A DNA stretch of 64,000 nt, taken from contig NZ_CP071091.1 in assembly GCF_017301635.1 (NCBI RefSeq), forward strand, positions 1,641,001 to 1,705,000. Reading direction: 5' to 3'. The notes below the pieces were generated by a model. The model was given only the letters and a program-made list of their open reading frames with translations, did no database searches and was not told the origin of the DNA. Positions 1 through 9,477 of the stretch are shown here, piece by piece; the stretch's first letter is position 1, and every line of letters starts with the position of its first letter. The translations under genes were made by a program, and so were the position numbers. The stretch comes from Myxococcus landrumus (GTDB lineage Bacteria > Myxococcota > Myxococcia > Myxococcales > Myxococcaceae).

Positions 1-3000
1 CTGCGTGTCCACGAAGAAGTCCGCCTCATCCGAGGCTTCGTTGCCAGCACGGTCCTTCACGGTGAGACGTGCCCGGTACGCTCCATCCACGGGCAGTGGA
101 GCCAAGGTCGTCAGCAGCCCGGTCGTGACGGGCCGGGAGGAGGAAGCCACCTCTCGCCAGGCCTGACCCGACCCAGACGAAGCCAACGCCAGGGTCCATT
201 CGGTGAGGTTCTCATCTGTCGCGGTGCCTTGGATGGACTTGTCGGAGCCCAAAGCCGCGGATCTCGGAGACACCACGCGAGCCACGGGCACCGCGCTGTC
301 CAGCGTCACCTCGATGCGGCTTTCGGCGCGATTGCCCGCGGCGTCCTCCGCGGAGAGCACCAACTCGACGGGCCCGTTGCCTTCCTGGTCCACGGCCCAG
401 CTCAAGAAGGCACCTTCGGCCGGGAGGCTCGCCCCCGTGAAGAGCAGCTTCTCCTGTGCGCCGCGAATCATGCGCAGTTGCACGGTTGCCAGCCCCGAAT
501 CCACCGCGCTGCCAGAGACGCCCACCTGCCCTCGCAGACCGGACAGGAATGCCCCCTGGAGTGGTGACTTGAACGCCACTTGTGGCGGTGTCACGTCCAC
601 GGTGAAGGGCACCTCGAGCGTGCGGGTATTTCCCGCACCATCTCGTGCCGTCACACGCACGCGGTGAGCCCCCTCCTCGAGTCCCTCCAGCTGTGCCAGC
701 GCACCACTGAGCTGTGTCACGCCCGTACCGACGAGGGTCGTGGCACCACCAGGGCGCACATGCTCGACCTTCCACTCCTCCAGATGAAGGTCGGAGACGC
801 TCCCTTCCACCAGCACACTGGCGCGCCGCGACGAGCCGGACAACGGCTGTCCGAGTGCGACCACCGGCAACACGGTGTCGAGCGTCAGGGGCAAGCGCAC
901 CGAATCCCCAGTGTCCAGCAGCTCCACCAGCACGAAATACATCCCATCCGCGACACCAGCCAAAGCCGCGGGACCCAGTACCAGGGTGGTACTTCCCTGC
1001 GCGGTGGGAGTCGCAGCTTGCAGCTGCTTCACCAGCGCCCCGGTTCCATCAACGAGCTGGAGTCGCACGGAGGACGGTGCCGCGAGCACCATCTCCAACG
1101 TGGCCGCGTCCTGGATTCCATCGCCGGTGGGTGCATTCGGTGAGATGAGTGCGGGCGTCACCGAGGCGGCGATCAGCCGGCCCGCGGGCTGCCGCACGAA
1201 CCGCCGGGAAACCTGACGGACATGGCCAGCCTGGTCCTCGACCGTCAGCCGGAGGATGTGTTCGCCCTCGGGCAACGTACCAGTTGGAACCGTGCCCAGG
1301 ATGCCCGAGGCCGGAGCCGTCCGGACGAGGACGGGGGTGAACTCCGTTGGCGCCGCGCCCTGTCCCACCGCCAGCTCGTAGCGGAGGAAACTCACATCCG
1401 AGGACTCCCCCGTGACAACCATCACCGCGCCCACCGCTGCGTCCTGCTCAGGTGTGTCGAGGCGCGCCGTGGGCGGCAAGGTGTCCACACGCACCATGGT
1501 CGCCTGCTCCGCCGAGGCGCCGCAGCCGTCCACGGCATGAACCACCAGCCGGTAGTCTCCATCCGGGAGCTGGCTCCCGTCGACCAGCCTGCCATTCCAG
1601 GTCAGCGATGCGGGGCCCTCGCCGAACGAGGACTCCGCGATGGTGCCCTGCTTCACGCGGTCCTTCCATGCGCTCACGGAGACCAGGGCAGGTTCCGTCA
1701 ACGTGAAGGAGATCTCGGTGGTGTCATGAACCTGATCCAGGTCCGGCGAGACGATGGCGGGCAGCGCGACAAGCGAGTTCACGCTCACGACGCCCGCAAG
1801 GTCCACGGGGACAGGGGTGGCACACCATGACGAGCCGCTCGCATCCCTGGCGCTCACGAGCAGTTCAACATCGGCGCCAAGGTTCGTGACGTCCACGCGT
1901 CCGAGATGTCCTTGGACTGAAGTCGCGATCAGCGGATTGAATGTCTTCGTCGCATGTTGTGTCCACGCGCCTCCAGCGACACGTGCGAACAGATCGATGG
2001 TCTCGAGGTGTGCATCCGAGAACTGGCCCGCCACGTCGATGTAGTGGCGAATCGCGCCGTTCGGTTCACGTTGATCCTGGCGGCACACACGTGCTCCTCC
2101 CGCTGGGTGGGTGATGAGCGCAACCGCGGGTGTCCGGTCGACAATCAACGGCGTGGAACTGGCGGCGGACTTCTCCCCGTTGCTCCACGTCGCGGTCGCC
2201 AGCGGCCAGTACACCCCTTCGGGCAGCGCGGATGCATCCACGCTGTACTGTGCCTCGAGTGAACCACTGCCCGGTGTGAAGCCCGAGATGATCGGGTGGT
2301 AGGTCCCGGCGCCTCGTGGCGAGTTCAGGTCCACGGCCAACGTGGAGAACGAGTGGCCTGTCGCGATGGCGCCAGTGATGGACGCCGTGAATCGAGGCTG
2401 ATGCACCGAACACAGCGGCGCCATCCCGTTGCGAGCAGGCGGCGAAAGGGTGAGTCCGGAGGGTGGGATGCGGACGCGTGCTTCGTCGTGGCAGGCATCC
2501 ACGTTCTGCAATCGCTCCGGAATACCATCCAGGCGCGTGGACACGAACGTGCCATCCTCCAAGACGCCACGCGCAGTGACGACGAGCTCTTGTCCGCTCG
2601 AGAATCGGGTCAGGTCCAGGGGAACAGTCGGCGACAGTGAATCAAAGGCCCCCATCCGCGCGATGGGCCCTCTGTCCCCTCCCCCACCTACGAAGATCTC
2701 CAGTGACCGCAAGCCGCCTCGACGGAAGGACTCGTTGGCCATCACGCCCCCTCCTTGCGATGTCAGCTGCACGACGCACAGGTTCACTTCGCCTGTAGCG
2801 AGCAACGGCTTGCCGTTCTCTCGCATGGCCGAGAACCCCGTCCGGTAGAGGCAGCCCTTCATCGTGGCGGTCGAAAGGGTCTCGGCGAAGTACCTGCTGG
2901 TGCTTCCGGTCGCCAGTCCCCCCAGGACGGGAAGACTGATCAGTTCGCCTGTTCCATCCAGGCTCTCCAAGGTCCACAGTGCTCCTGGTTGGAGCCGTGA

Positions 3001-6000
3001 GTTGTCGCTGTAGGACGGGCCGTCGAAGCTGGCGACGAGCAGCGCTTCTTCCTTGCCACGAATCATCGCGCACGCATCCAGCCGTACGGGGCTGCCCTCC
3101 TGCCCGAATCGGATGCGCCGGGTAAACATGCGGCCATCGCTGTCCTGGGCTCGAACCTCGAACTCCGAGATGGCGCCAATGAGCTCCGTGTCCCAGACGA
3201 CCAGGGAGTCCCCCACGAACGCGACGTTCGAGTGGTCGACCCTCCACTCCTGATCGCCCGGAATCCGGTACGCAATGCTGAACCCGGCCCAGGAGCGCGA
3301 CACTGAGTCGTCGAGGAGAAGCGCGTACTTCTTGGGGCCGGCATATGGGATGAGCCCCACCGATGTGGGCATCTCCACGGCGTTCTTGCCGAGCATCCGA
3401 TAGACCACGCGCCCCGGAAGCAGCCAGTAGCGCTCCCTCTCGAATGCCGTGCCCACTTCAGTGATGTAGAGCTGTTCGTCGAACCTCTGGGGGGTGGTGA
3501 CGGCTTCGTTGCCCGCGAGATCTCTTGCACGGAGGCGCACGGCACGCCCCTCGAACTCCGCGAGAGCCACTTTCAGCCCCGTCGCCTCGTCCTTGCCGGA
3601 CAGCCACTCGTCGAACCCAGCCATCCCGTCCGAGCGCGCGAGCTCCAGGGTCCAGCCTACGAGCGTGGCATCCTGCGCTTTCAGGGAGACGTCTCCCGTC
3701 ATCACCTGGACCGACTCCAGACGGGTCGTCGTTGGGATGGTTTCGACGAACTTCGGTTCCGCGTTCACGTTGCCAAGGTTCAGCGCGAGCAGTGGTGGGG
3801 TCGTATCGAGGGTGACCTCCAGCTCATTCCCCTCCACCGCGAGCGTGTACCGTCCATCCGCCGCGACGTTGCCGTTGTCGTCACGGCCGTCCCAGACCAG
3901 GCTGTGGTCCCCTTCGGCGGTATGCGTCCGCGCCATGCGCCGCACCACTTCTCCGGTGGCGTTGATGACCCGGAACTCGATGCTCGCGGACGCCGTCACG
4001 GTGTAGTGGATGGAGACCTCATCGAGGACTCCGTCGCTGTTCGGCGAGAAGTACTCCGGCTCCCGGGTGAGGTTGGCCACGACTGGGCGGTCGCTGAATC
4101 CCACCGTCGTCCGACGGGTCCGGACGTTTCCAGCCTTGTCCCGCACCAACAATTGCACTTCGTAGAGACCTGGCCCCGGAGGCGTCCAGTTCCCGAGGCT
4201 CGCACGCACCACTGGCGCGGCCCCACGGGAGATGGCCACGAATGGAGTCGCGGCCCGATAGGGGCGAACGCCGACTTCGAGTGACTCGAAGTTCGCGTCC
4301 GCGGCGGTTCCCGTGAAGCCAATGGTCGAAGCACCTGGCTTTCGGGTCGCGGACAGCCTCGCAGTGAGGTTGGCGCGAGTGGAGATGGCGCGATAGAGCG
4401 CCGGGCCATTCCCCATGAACATGTAGCCGTGAACGAAGCTCCCGCCCGGAGAGAACCGGCCCCCCTCCAGCTTGTGCTCCGCGAAGAGTTTCGTCTGGCG
4501 AAGTCCGGTGACCCATTGAATCCAGGCGTCCTCGCTGTTCCCCAGATACGAACGGAAGAACACGCTTCCGCTCAAGGGATTGACGTGAAGCGCGGCGAGG
4601 TCGGCGATGAAGTCCCGTGACCCCATGGGGGCTTCGTAGATGGGGCGAATCGCCTTCGAGTAGACGTCCACCGCCTTCACTGCCGCCGAACTGGACTCGT
4701 AGATGTTCTCGCAGCCCTCACTGCAATCCGTGCGGACGTATCGCATCGGGCCTGCTTCGACATAGACGATGGCGTCTCCATCCGGCAGCCAACCGTGCCG
4801 GAGATCCACGGAGCCATGAATGCGCGAGTCCCTTCCGTCGGGATAGAGCCCCTTGGAGATGGTCGAGTCCGGCAGGAGCTGCTTCAGACCCGTGCCATCC
4901 ACTCCGATGCGGTAGAGCGCTCCCGCCTTCGTGACAAACGCCAGGGAGCGGCCATCCGGGGAAAGGCTCATTTCAGCCAGTTCGTGCTCAGCCAGGACTC
5001 GCCGGTTCGTTCCATTCGTCTGGATGGACTCGATGCGGTAGCTGAACTCCCACGCCGCATCCATCTTGCGTGACGCGAAGAAGAGAACGGTTCCGTCCGC
5101 GCTCAGGACAGGTTTGACCTCGTCCGACAGGAGGACCTCGACATCCGAGGCGCGCGTGTCCGTCACCACGTGATCGATCTGACCGTCCGAAAGGCGCAGT
5201 GTGGTCAGTGTCCTCAATCCACTGCCACTGGTGTCCTGCGTGCTGCTCGCAAAGACGGCAAGCCGCCCATCCCCGCTGATTGCAAGCTGACCCGAGTAGT
5301 TCCCAGCCCAGTCTTCTCGCGTCAACCGCTTCGCCTCGGCGCCTCCCAGGGGCTGGAAATAGATGCCGTACTTCTGCGTCGACGGGTCCCGCGCATAGAA
5401 GACGACACCGCTCTCGTCGGGCATGGCCGCAAAGGGTTTCGTGTAGTAGAGCGGCTCGACGTAGGACTCCAGGCTCTCCATTTCCCGCGAGGCGACCTCG
5501 GACTTTTCGATGGGGTATCGGTTGGTGTCCACCACGGCCACGAGTGTCCCCACCACCGCCTGTCCCTCCGCTTTCGGCGACGTCACCATCAAGCGATAGG
5601 TGCCGTCGGGAACGATGCGGCCTCGTTGCGAGCGTCCGTCCCACGTCAGGCTCCCGGCCTGTGCGGACACGGCTTCGAGCGTTCGCACCTCCTTGCCCGC
5701 GTCGTCCAGCACCCGCACGGAGACTGGGGCCGAGGCGTCGAGTCGATACACCACCTCCGTGGTGTCCTTCACGCCGTCTCCGTTGGGGGAGAAGAACGGC
5801 TCGCTGAGCGCGAGCTTCGCGTCCTGCACCACCACGCCCTTCTCCGCCCGGTTGTTGTCTGAGCGTCCCTCTGGGGTCGTCCCGCCTCGGTTGATGTGGG
5901 CCACCAGGCGGACATTGCCCTTCACGCCGGTCGTGTCCCACGTGAAGGAGGCCTCGCGCCGCGCTCCCTCGGGAATGCTCGCGATGACCTGTTCCCCCAG

Positions 6001-9000
6001 TGCGACGTCTTCCAGGCCCGGAACCCCCAGCAACAACTGCACCGTGACGGACTCCGCGACCTGACCTCCGGCATTAAGGACCGAGACGGAGACCGCCACC
6101 GTGCTTCCCTCCTGCGGGAACGCCGGTTGCGGAAGGATATCCGCGCTCGCCACGACCAGGTCCGCGATGGGGATGGGCTGCAAAGCCAGCAGCACCTGGT
6201 TGTCATCCTCGTCAAACTCCGACACCCCATCTTCCGCGTCGAGGACGAGGAAGAGCGCCTTGGGACTGTCCTGCGGCACGGTGAAGGTCGCGGTGACTGC
6301 GCGAGAGGTCCCAGCGGCGAGCGGCGGCTGAGACTCGTGGAACACCCGGGTCCCGCCCTCCAGGGGATTGCCCAGGTACCAATCAACACTGAAGCTCGAA
6401 GTCGCGCCAACTCCACTGTTGCGCACGGTGGCTTGAGCCGTGGCGCTCTTCGTCTCGAGCGGGCGGCTGGGCGTGATGGAGAGGGCATTGCCCACGGCAT
6501 GCAGGTTGGCGAGGCCTGAGGCGGTGACTTCGAAGGGGCTGAAACTCGAGTCATTGCTCGAATCCAGGTCTTCTGGATGCGTGACTCGAACCACCGCGCG
6601 CATGGCGCCAGAGACACTCGCGCGCCACACCGCCTGCGCGAAGACCTGACTCCCCGCGGGGACTTGAAGTGTCGCCCCCGTGAGGCTGGCGATGACGTTG
6701 CCGCCCTGGCCCTGGATTTCAATGAGCGGGGTGACGCTGGCGAGCACCGTCCCGAAGTTGGCGACCTGGTACTGAATGGTGGCGTCGCGGCCTTGATCCA
6801 CGGTCGCGTTCACCGTCAGGCTGGCCACCGACACGTCCACGCCCTGCACTCGCTCCAGTGGCGTGCTCAAGGAGTTGTTGCCCTCCCGACTCTCGACCTG
6901 TTCCTCCAGAGCATCCACCAGCACGGTGATGGCCGAGTCGGGAGGCAAGGTGGAGACCGTCACGTTCCATGAGAGAAGTTCATGTGCACGCGGGCCGATG
7001 GCGCGACGGGTCCGGGCCAGGACCAGCGAACCCAGCCGGACCTGCACTTCCACCTCCGAGGAGGCGGTTCCGCCAAGGTTTCCCACGTCTGCCGTCACCT
7101 TCACGGCCGACGGCAGCCGGGCCAACTTCGAAGGTGTCGCAGTCACGCTTCCCGCATGGACGAAGAGGTCCACCCCTTCAGGGGGCTCACTCACGAACAG
7201 CGGCTGGGATGCGCCATTGTCCGCCTCGGAGGATTCATCCAACTCGTTGCTGGCATCGACACGAACAAAGACGCGCGAGGAGCCTCGGCTGCCCGAGGTA
7301 TCCAGTCTCAGGACGACCTGTCCCCGCTCACCCGCGGCAACCGACGCCACGCGCTGCCCCTCGCCCATCGGCCGCCCCATGGAGTCGAAGGCCCGCACCA
7401 GGACGTTCGTCGCGGAGACATAACCTGTGTTGAAGAAGCGCACAGTGGCCAGCACCGTCTCTCCCTCTGTGGCCGTGGCACTGGAGAGCTGGAGGTCCGA
7501 GTCGACCAAGGACAGGTTTGGAGCAAGCGCGATGCGCAGGGCGCGCAGTGCGAGGGCCGAGTCCAGGGGCGACCCATCCCAACTCCCATCGGTGCGTTGC
7601 CGCGAGAGCACCGCCATCGAGGACTGCCGTGCCTCTTCGGCACCGAGCTGCCGCCAGGAGGACAGCGCGAAGAGCGCCCACGCTGTCGCACGGATGCTCT
7701 CCCGGTCCTCCCAATAGAGCCCTGACGGGCGGCGCTGCGCACGCAACCAGGCCAACGCCTTCCCCGCCGCCGTGGTGATTTCAGGGGTGCGCGACAACGT
7801 GGAGAGGTGCTCCATGACAAACGACGTCACCTCGAACCGGCTCGGCCCGCCCTTCACCATGGGCCAGCCCCCATCCTCGTTCTGCTGTCCAAGGAGGTAG
7901 GGCGTCAGCGGATCCAGCCCCGCCGGCACCGCGCCCGCGAGGCGAACGGCCTGACCGACCAGGATTGAATCCAGCGTGGACGGCTCATAGCCAGGCACAA
8001 GGCCCGCACCACCCTGATGGCCACGCAGGGCGGCGAGCTGGGCAGCTGTTTGCGCGGATGCATCCCTCAAGGCCAGCGCTCGGCGCGCGACGCTGTCCGC
8101 ATCCGAGAGCATGAGGCCCGCGAGGTGGCTTCCGCCTCGGGTCACCGCATCAGGGGCACGCGGGTCCGAATAGAAGAGTCGAAGGGCATCCAAGACCTGG
8201 TGGGTTTCTCGGACGGACGTTGGCCCCTGCCCCCACGCGCCAGCAGGCTTTTGTTGGGCCAGCAAGTAATTGAGGCCAAGCTGAACCCCAGGAGTCTCAG
8301 CCACCTGTCCAGGAGGCGTCTCCACCAGGTCTGTTTCGAAGACACCTCTCCCCTTCGTGAGAAAGAAAAAGCGCTGTTCGAAGTTCTTGCGGAGCGCATC
8401 GACGAACTGAACCTGGGTCGTCGTCGCGGGGACACCCGGGGGCGTCAAGAGAACGAAGGCCGCGCGGAATCCCTTCTGGGCGCGGGACATCGCGGGCATC
8501 CGGTCGTTCTCGGCCCGGATGATGTCCGCGACGGAGAGCGTCTGGGCGGTCGCGCGAATGCGCGTTCCCGCCGGTGGAGGCAAGTCCGTCGGCTGGTTCG
8601 GTGACGTTCCCTCAGGTGCCAACAGGGTGAGGGGCCCGACCTCCAGGGGGGAGAGGAAGCCCATGAGGTACAGGTCCAGGTCGGAGTAGCGAGTCTGGCT
8701 CTTCAGCGCGGAGAAGGTTCCGGGCGAGTCGGGTCCCCAGTCAGACCCGTACAGCACCGAGGCATCCGAATCGAAGAAGAAGCTCCAATGGGCAGCATCC
8801 CGCCCGAGCAGGTCGCTTCGGAGCTGGGATTCTCCCGCGAGCCGGTATCGGACGTGTCCTGTCCACTGGTGCGCGACTTCATGGACCAGGAGCGCGGTCG
8901 CGGCATCCACCGTCGTCCCCTGCGCGTCGGGACTGAGCGCTCGAAGGTCGATGTAGGCCTTCAACTGCCCGGCGCTGCCGAACTCTCCCGCTCGATTGAA

Positions 9001-9300
9001 GACTGGCAGTCCCACGCCCTGGACGTCGTTGCGTACGGGCGTGTGGAGGCCCGCAACGTCCTGGCCCAAATCCACGTTGAAGGTGGGCAGGACGACGAGG
9101 AAGTCATAGGCATCCTCGTGCGTCAGGTAGAAAGTCTTTGCGACCCGGACTCGTGGTGCAATGCCAGACGCAACGCCATAGGGCGTGCCGTCATGCTGAT
9201 AGGCACTGACGTGCTCCGAGCCATAGGCGCGCACAGGCAGTGTGGCCCCCATGCACAGCAGCACACCCAGCCCAAAGCCGACTCCGCGGATTCGCAGCAT
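1..9300 (-). CDS. Giant secreted multi-domain protein (protease-like head, alpha-toroid, CARDB, FlgD-Ig, beta-propeller); C-terminus beyond left edge
   Basis: One uninterrupted frame runs from an ATG at 9300 to the window edge, at least 3,100 codons with no stop. A GGGAGGGGG ribosome site precedes the ATG. Order seen: signal peptide (about 1-25); a zincin-type HEVAH at 140-144, followed by a conserved-looking AHWSFFFDSD stretch; four to five alpha/alpha-toroid repeats of the prenyltransferase/squalene-cyclase type (about 340-600, with QQNEDGGW and RQRTDGSW); about five CARDB-like beta domains (about 600-1135); a FlgD-type Ig domain (FSPNGDGVKD, about 1160-1257); a TolB/PD40-like propeller (about 1290-1570); a second FlgD-Ig (FSPNSDGVLDE, about 1742-1824); then Ig-like and further FlgD-like modules to the edge. 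It is probably exported and cell-surface or extracellular. The third zinc ligand and any C-terminal anchor cannot be judged here. Function is unknown; adhesion or extracellular proteolysis is inference. Confidence 0.9.
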   Translation of the reverse strand, partial: MLRIRGVGFGLGVLLCMGATLPVRAYGSEHVSAYQHDGTPYGVASGIAPRVRVAKTFYLTHEDAYDFLVVLPTFNVDLGQDVAGLHTPVRNDVQGVGLPVFNRAGEFGSAGQLKAYIDLRALSPDAQGTTVDAATALLVHEVAHQWTGHVRYRLAGESQLRSDLLGRDAAHWSFFFDSDASVLYGSDWGPDSPGTFSALKSQTRYSDLDLYLMGFLSPLEVGPLTLLAPEGTSPNQPTDLPPPAGTRIRATAQTLSVADIIRAENDRMPAMSRAQKGFRAAFVLLTPPGVPATTTQVQFVDALRKNFEQRFFFLTKGRGVFETDLVETPPGQVAETPGVQLGLNYLLAQQKPAGAWGQGPTSVRETHQVLDALRLFYSDPRAPDAVTRGGSHLAGLMLSDADSVARRALALRDASAQTAAQLAALRGHQGGAGLVPGYEPSTLDSILVGQAVRLAGAVPAGLDPLTPYLLGQQNEDGGWPMVKGGPSRFEVTSFVMEHLSTLSRTPEITTAAGKALAWLRAQRRPSGLYWEDRESIRATAWALFALSSWRQLGAEEARQSSMAVLSRQRTDGSWDGSPLDSALALRALRIALAPNLSLVDSDLQLSSATATEGETVLATVRFFNTGYVSATNVLVRAFDSMGRPMGEGQRVASVAAGERGQVVLRLDTSGSRGSSRVFVRVDASNELDESSEADNGASQPLFVSEPPEGVDLFVHAGSVTATPSKLARLPSAVKVTADVGNLGGTASSEVEVQVRLGSLVLARTRRAIGPRAHELLSWNVTVSTLPPDSAITVLVDALEEQVESREGNNSLSTPLERVQGVDVSVASLTVNATVDQGRDATIQYQVANFGTVLASVTPLIEIQGQGGNVIASLTGATLQVPAGSQVFAQAVWRASVSGAMRAVVRVTHPEDLDSSNDSSFSPFEVTASGLANLHAVGNALSITPSRPLETKSATAQATVRNSGVGATSSFSVDWYLGNPLEGGTRVFHESQPPLAAGTSRAVTATFTVPQDSPKALFLVLDAEDGVSEFDEDDNQVLLALQPIPIADLVVASADILPQPAFPQEGSTVAVSVSVLNAGGQVAESVTVQLLLGVPGLEDVALGEQVIASIPEGARREASFTWDTTGVKGNVRLVAHINRGGTTPEGRSDNNRAEKGVVVQDAKLALSEPFFSPNGDGVKDTTEVVYRLDASAPVSVRVLDDAGKEVRTLEAVSAQAGSLTWDGRSQRGRIVPDGTYRLMVTSPKAEGQAVVGTLVAVVDTNRYPIEKSEVASREMESLESYVEPLYYTKPFAAMPDESGVVFYARDPSTQKYGIYFQPLGGAEAKRLTREDWAGNYSGQLAISGDGRLAVFASSTQDTSGSGLRTLTTLRLSDGQIDHVVTDTRASDVEVLLSDEVKPVLSADGTVLFFASRKMDAAWEFSYRIESIQTNGTNRRVLAEHELAEMSLSPDGRSLAFVTKAGALYRIGVDGTGLKQLLPDSTISKGLYPDGRDSRIHGSVDLRHGWLPDGDAIVYVEAGPMRYVRTDCSEGCENIYESSSAAVKAVDVYSKAIRPIYEAPMGSRDFIADLAALHVNPLSGSVFFRSYLGNSEDAWIQWVTGLRQTKLFAEHKLEGGRFSPGGSFVHGYMFMGNGPALYRAISTRANLTARLSATRKPGASTIGFTGTAADANFESLEVGVRPYRAATPFVAISRGAAPVVRASLGNWTPPGPGLYEVQLLVRDKAGNVRTRRTTVGFSDRPVVANLTREPEYFSPNSDGVLDEVSIHYTVTASASIEFRVINATGEVVRRMARTHTAEGDHSLVWDGRDDNGNVAADGRYTLAVEGNELEVTLDTTPPLLALNLGNVNAEPKFVETIPTTTRLESVQVMTGDVSLKAQDATLVGWTLELARSDGMAGFDEWLSGKDEATGLKVALAEFEGRAVRLRARDLAGNEAVTTPQRFDEQLYITEVGTAFERERYWLLPGRVVYRMLGKNAVEMPTSVGLIPYAGPKKYALLLDDSVSRSWAGFSIAYRIPGDQEWRVDHSNVAFVGDSLVVWDTELIGAISEFEVRAQDSDGRMFTRRIRFGQEGSPVRLDACAMIRGKEEALLVASFDGPSYSDNSRLQPGALWTLESLDGTGELISLPVLGGLATGSTSRYFAETLSTATMKGCLYRTGFSAMRENGKPLLATGEVNLCVVQLTSQGGGVMANESFRRGGLRSLEIFVGGGGDRGPIARMGAFDSLSPTVPLDLTRFSSGQELVVTARGVLEDGTFVSTRLDGIPERLQNVDACHDEARVRIPPSGLTLSPPARNGMAPLCSVHQPRFTASITGAIATGHSFSTLAVDLNSPRGAGTYHPIISGFTPGSGSLEAQYSVDASALPEGVYWPLATATWSNGEKSAASSTPLIVDRTPAVALITHPAGGARVCRQDQREPNGAIRHYIDVAGQFSDAHLETIDLFARVAGGAWTQHATKTFNPLIATSVQGHLGRVDVTNLGADVELLVSARDASGSSWCATPVPVDLAGVVSVNSLVALPAIVSPDLDQVHDTTEISFTLTEPALVSVSAWKDRVKQGTIAESSFGEGPASLTWNGRLVDGSQLPDGDYRLVVHAVDGCGASAEQATMVRVDTLPPTARLDTPEQDAAVGAVMVVTGESSDVSFLRYELAVGQGAAPTEFTPVLVRTAPASGILGTVPTGTLPEGEHILRLTVEDQAGHVRQVSRRFVRQPAGRLIAASVTPALISPNAPTGDGIQDAATLEMVLAAPSSVRLQLVDGTGALVKQLQAATPTAQGSTTLVLGPAALAGVADGMYFVLVELLDTGDSVRLPLTLDTVLPVVALGQPLSGSSRRASVLVEGSVSDLHLEEWKVEHVRPGGATTLVGTGVTQLSGALAQLEGLEEGAHRVRVTARDGAGNTRTLEVPFTVDVTPPQVAFKSPLQGAFLSGLRGQVGVSGSAVDSGLATVQLRMIRGAQEKLLFTGASLPAEGAFLSWAVDQEGNGPVELVLSAEDAAGNRAESRIEVTLDSAVPVARVVSPRSAALGSDKSIQGTATDENLTEWTLALASSGSGQAWREVASSSRPVTTGLLTTLAPLPVDGAYRARLTVKDRAGNEASDEADFFVDTQ

Positions 9301-9355
9301 CTGCCCCCTCCCACGACGCACAAGCCATCTCGCTGATTGGACAGACCGAGGTCCG

Positions 9356-9411
9356 GCTCGACCCCCAAGTCGAGCAAACCCGCTCTACCTTTCTGCGCGG
9401 CATCACGTCAA
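9356..9411 (-). promoter_or_regulatory. Candidate promoter and hairpin upstream of the giant protein gene
   Basis: Read on the minus strand, TTGACG (9411-9406) is followed after 18 nt by TAGAGC (9387-9382), a tolerable -35/-10 pair. Just downstream, GCTCGAC (9375-9369) and GTCGAGC (9362-9356) form a perfect 7-bp stem with a 6-nt loop, which would lie at the 5' end of the leader about 55 nt before the start codon. The -10 match is weak. The rest of the 177-bp gap between sppA and this gene shows nothing else I recognise. Confidence 0.35.
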
Positions 9412-9477
9412 TCCAGTGACTCCGCAATATCCATACGAATTGCGGAACCACTTTGGGTCGAGGGACCTGCGAAAAGC

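Noticed and set aside
203..2848. Several plus-strand and off-frame ORFs opposite the first 3 kb
   Set aside because: They conflict with the continuous minus-strand frame of the giant protein, which carries recognisable Ig and FlgD-like modules throughout.
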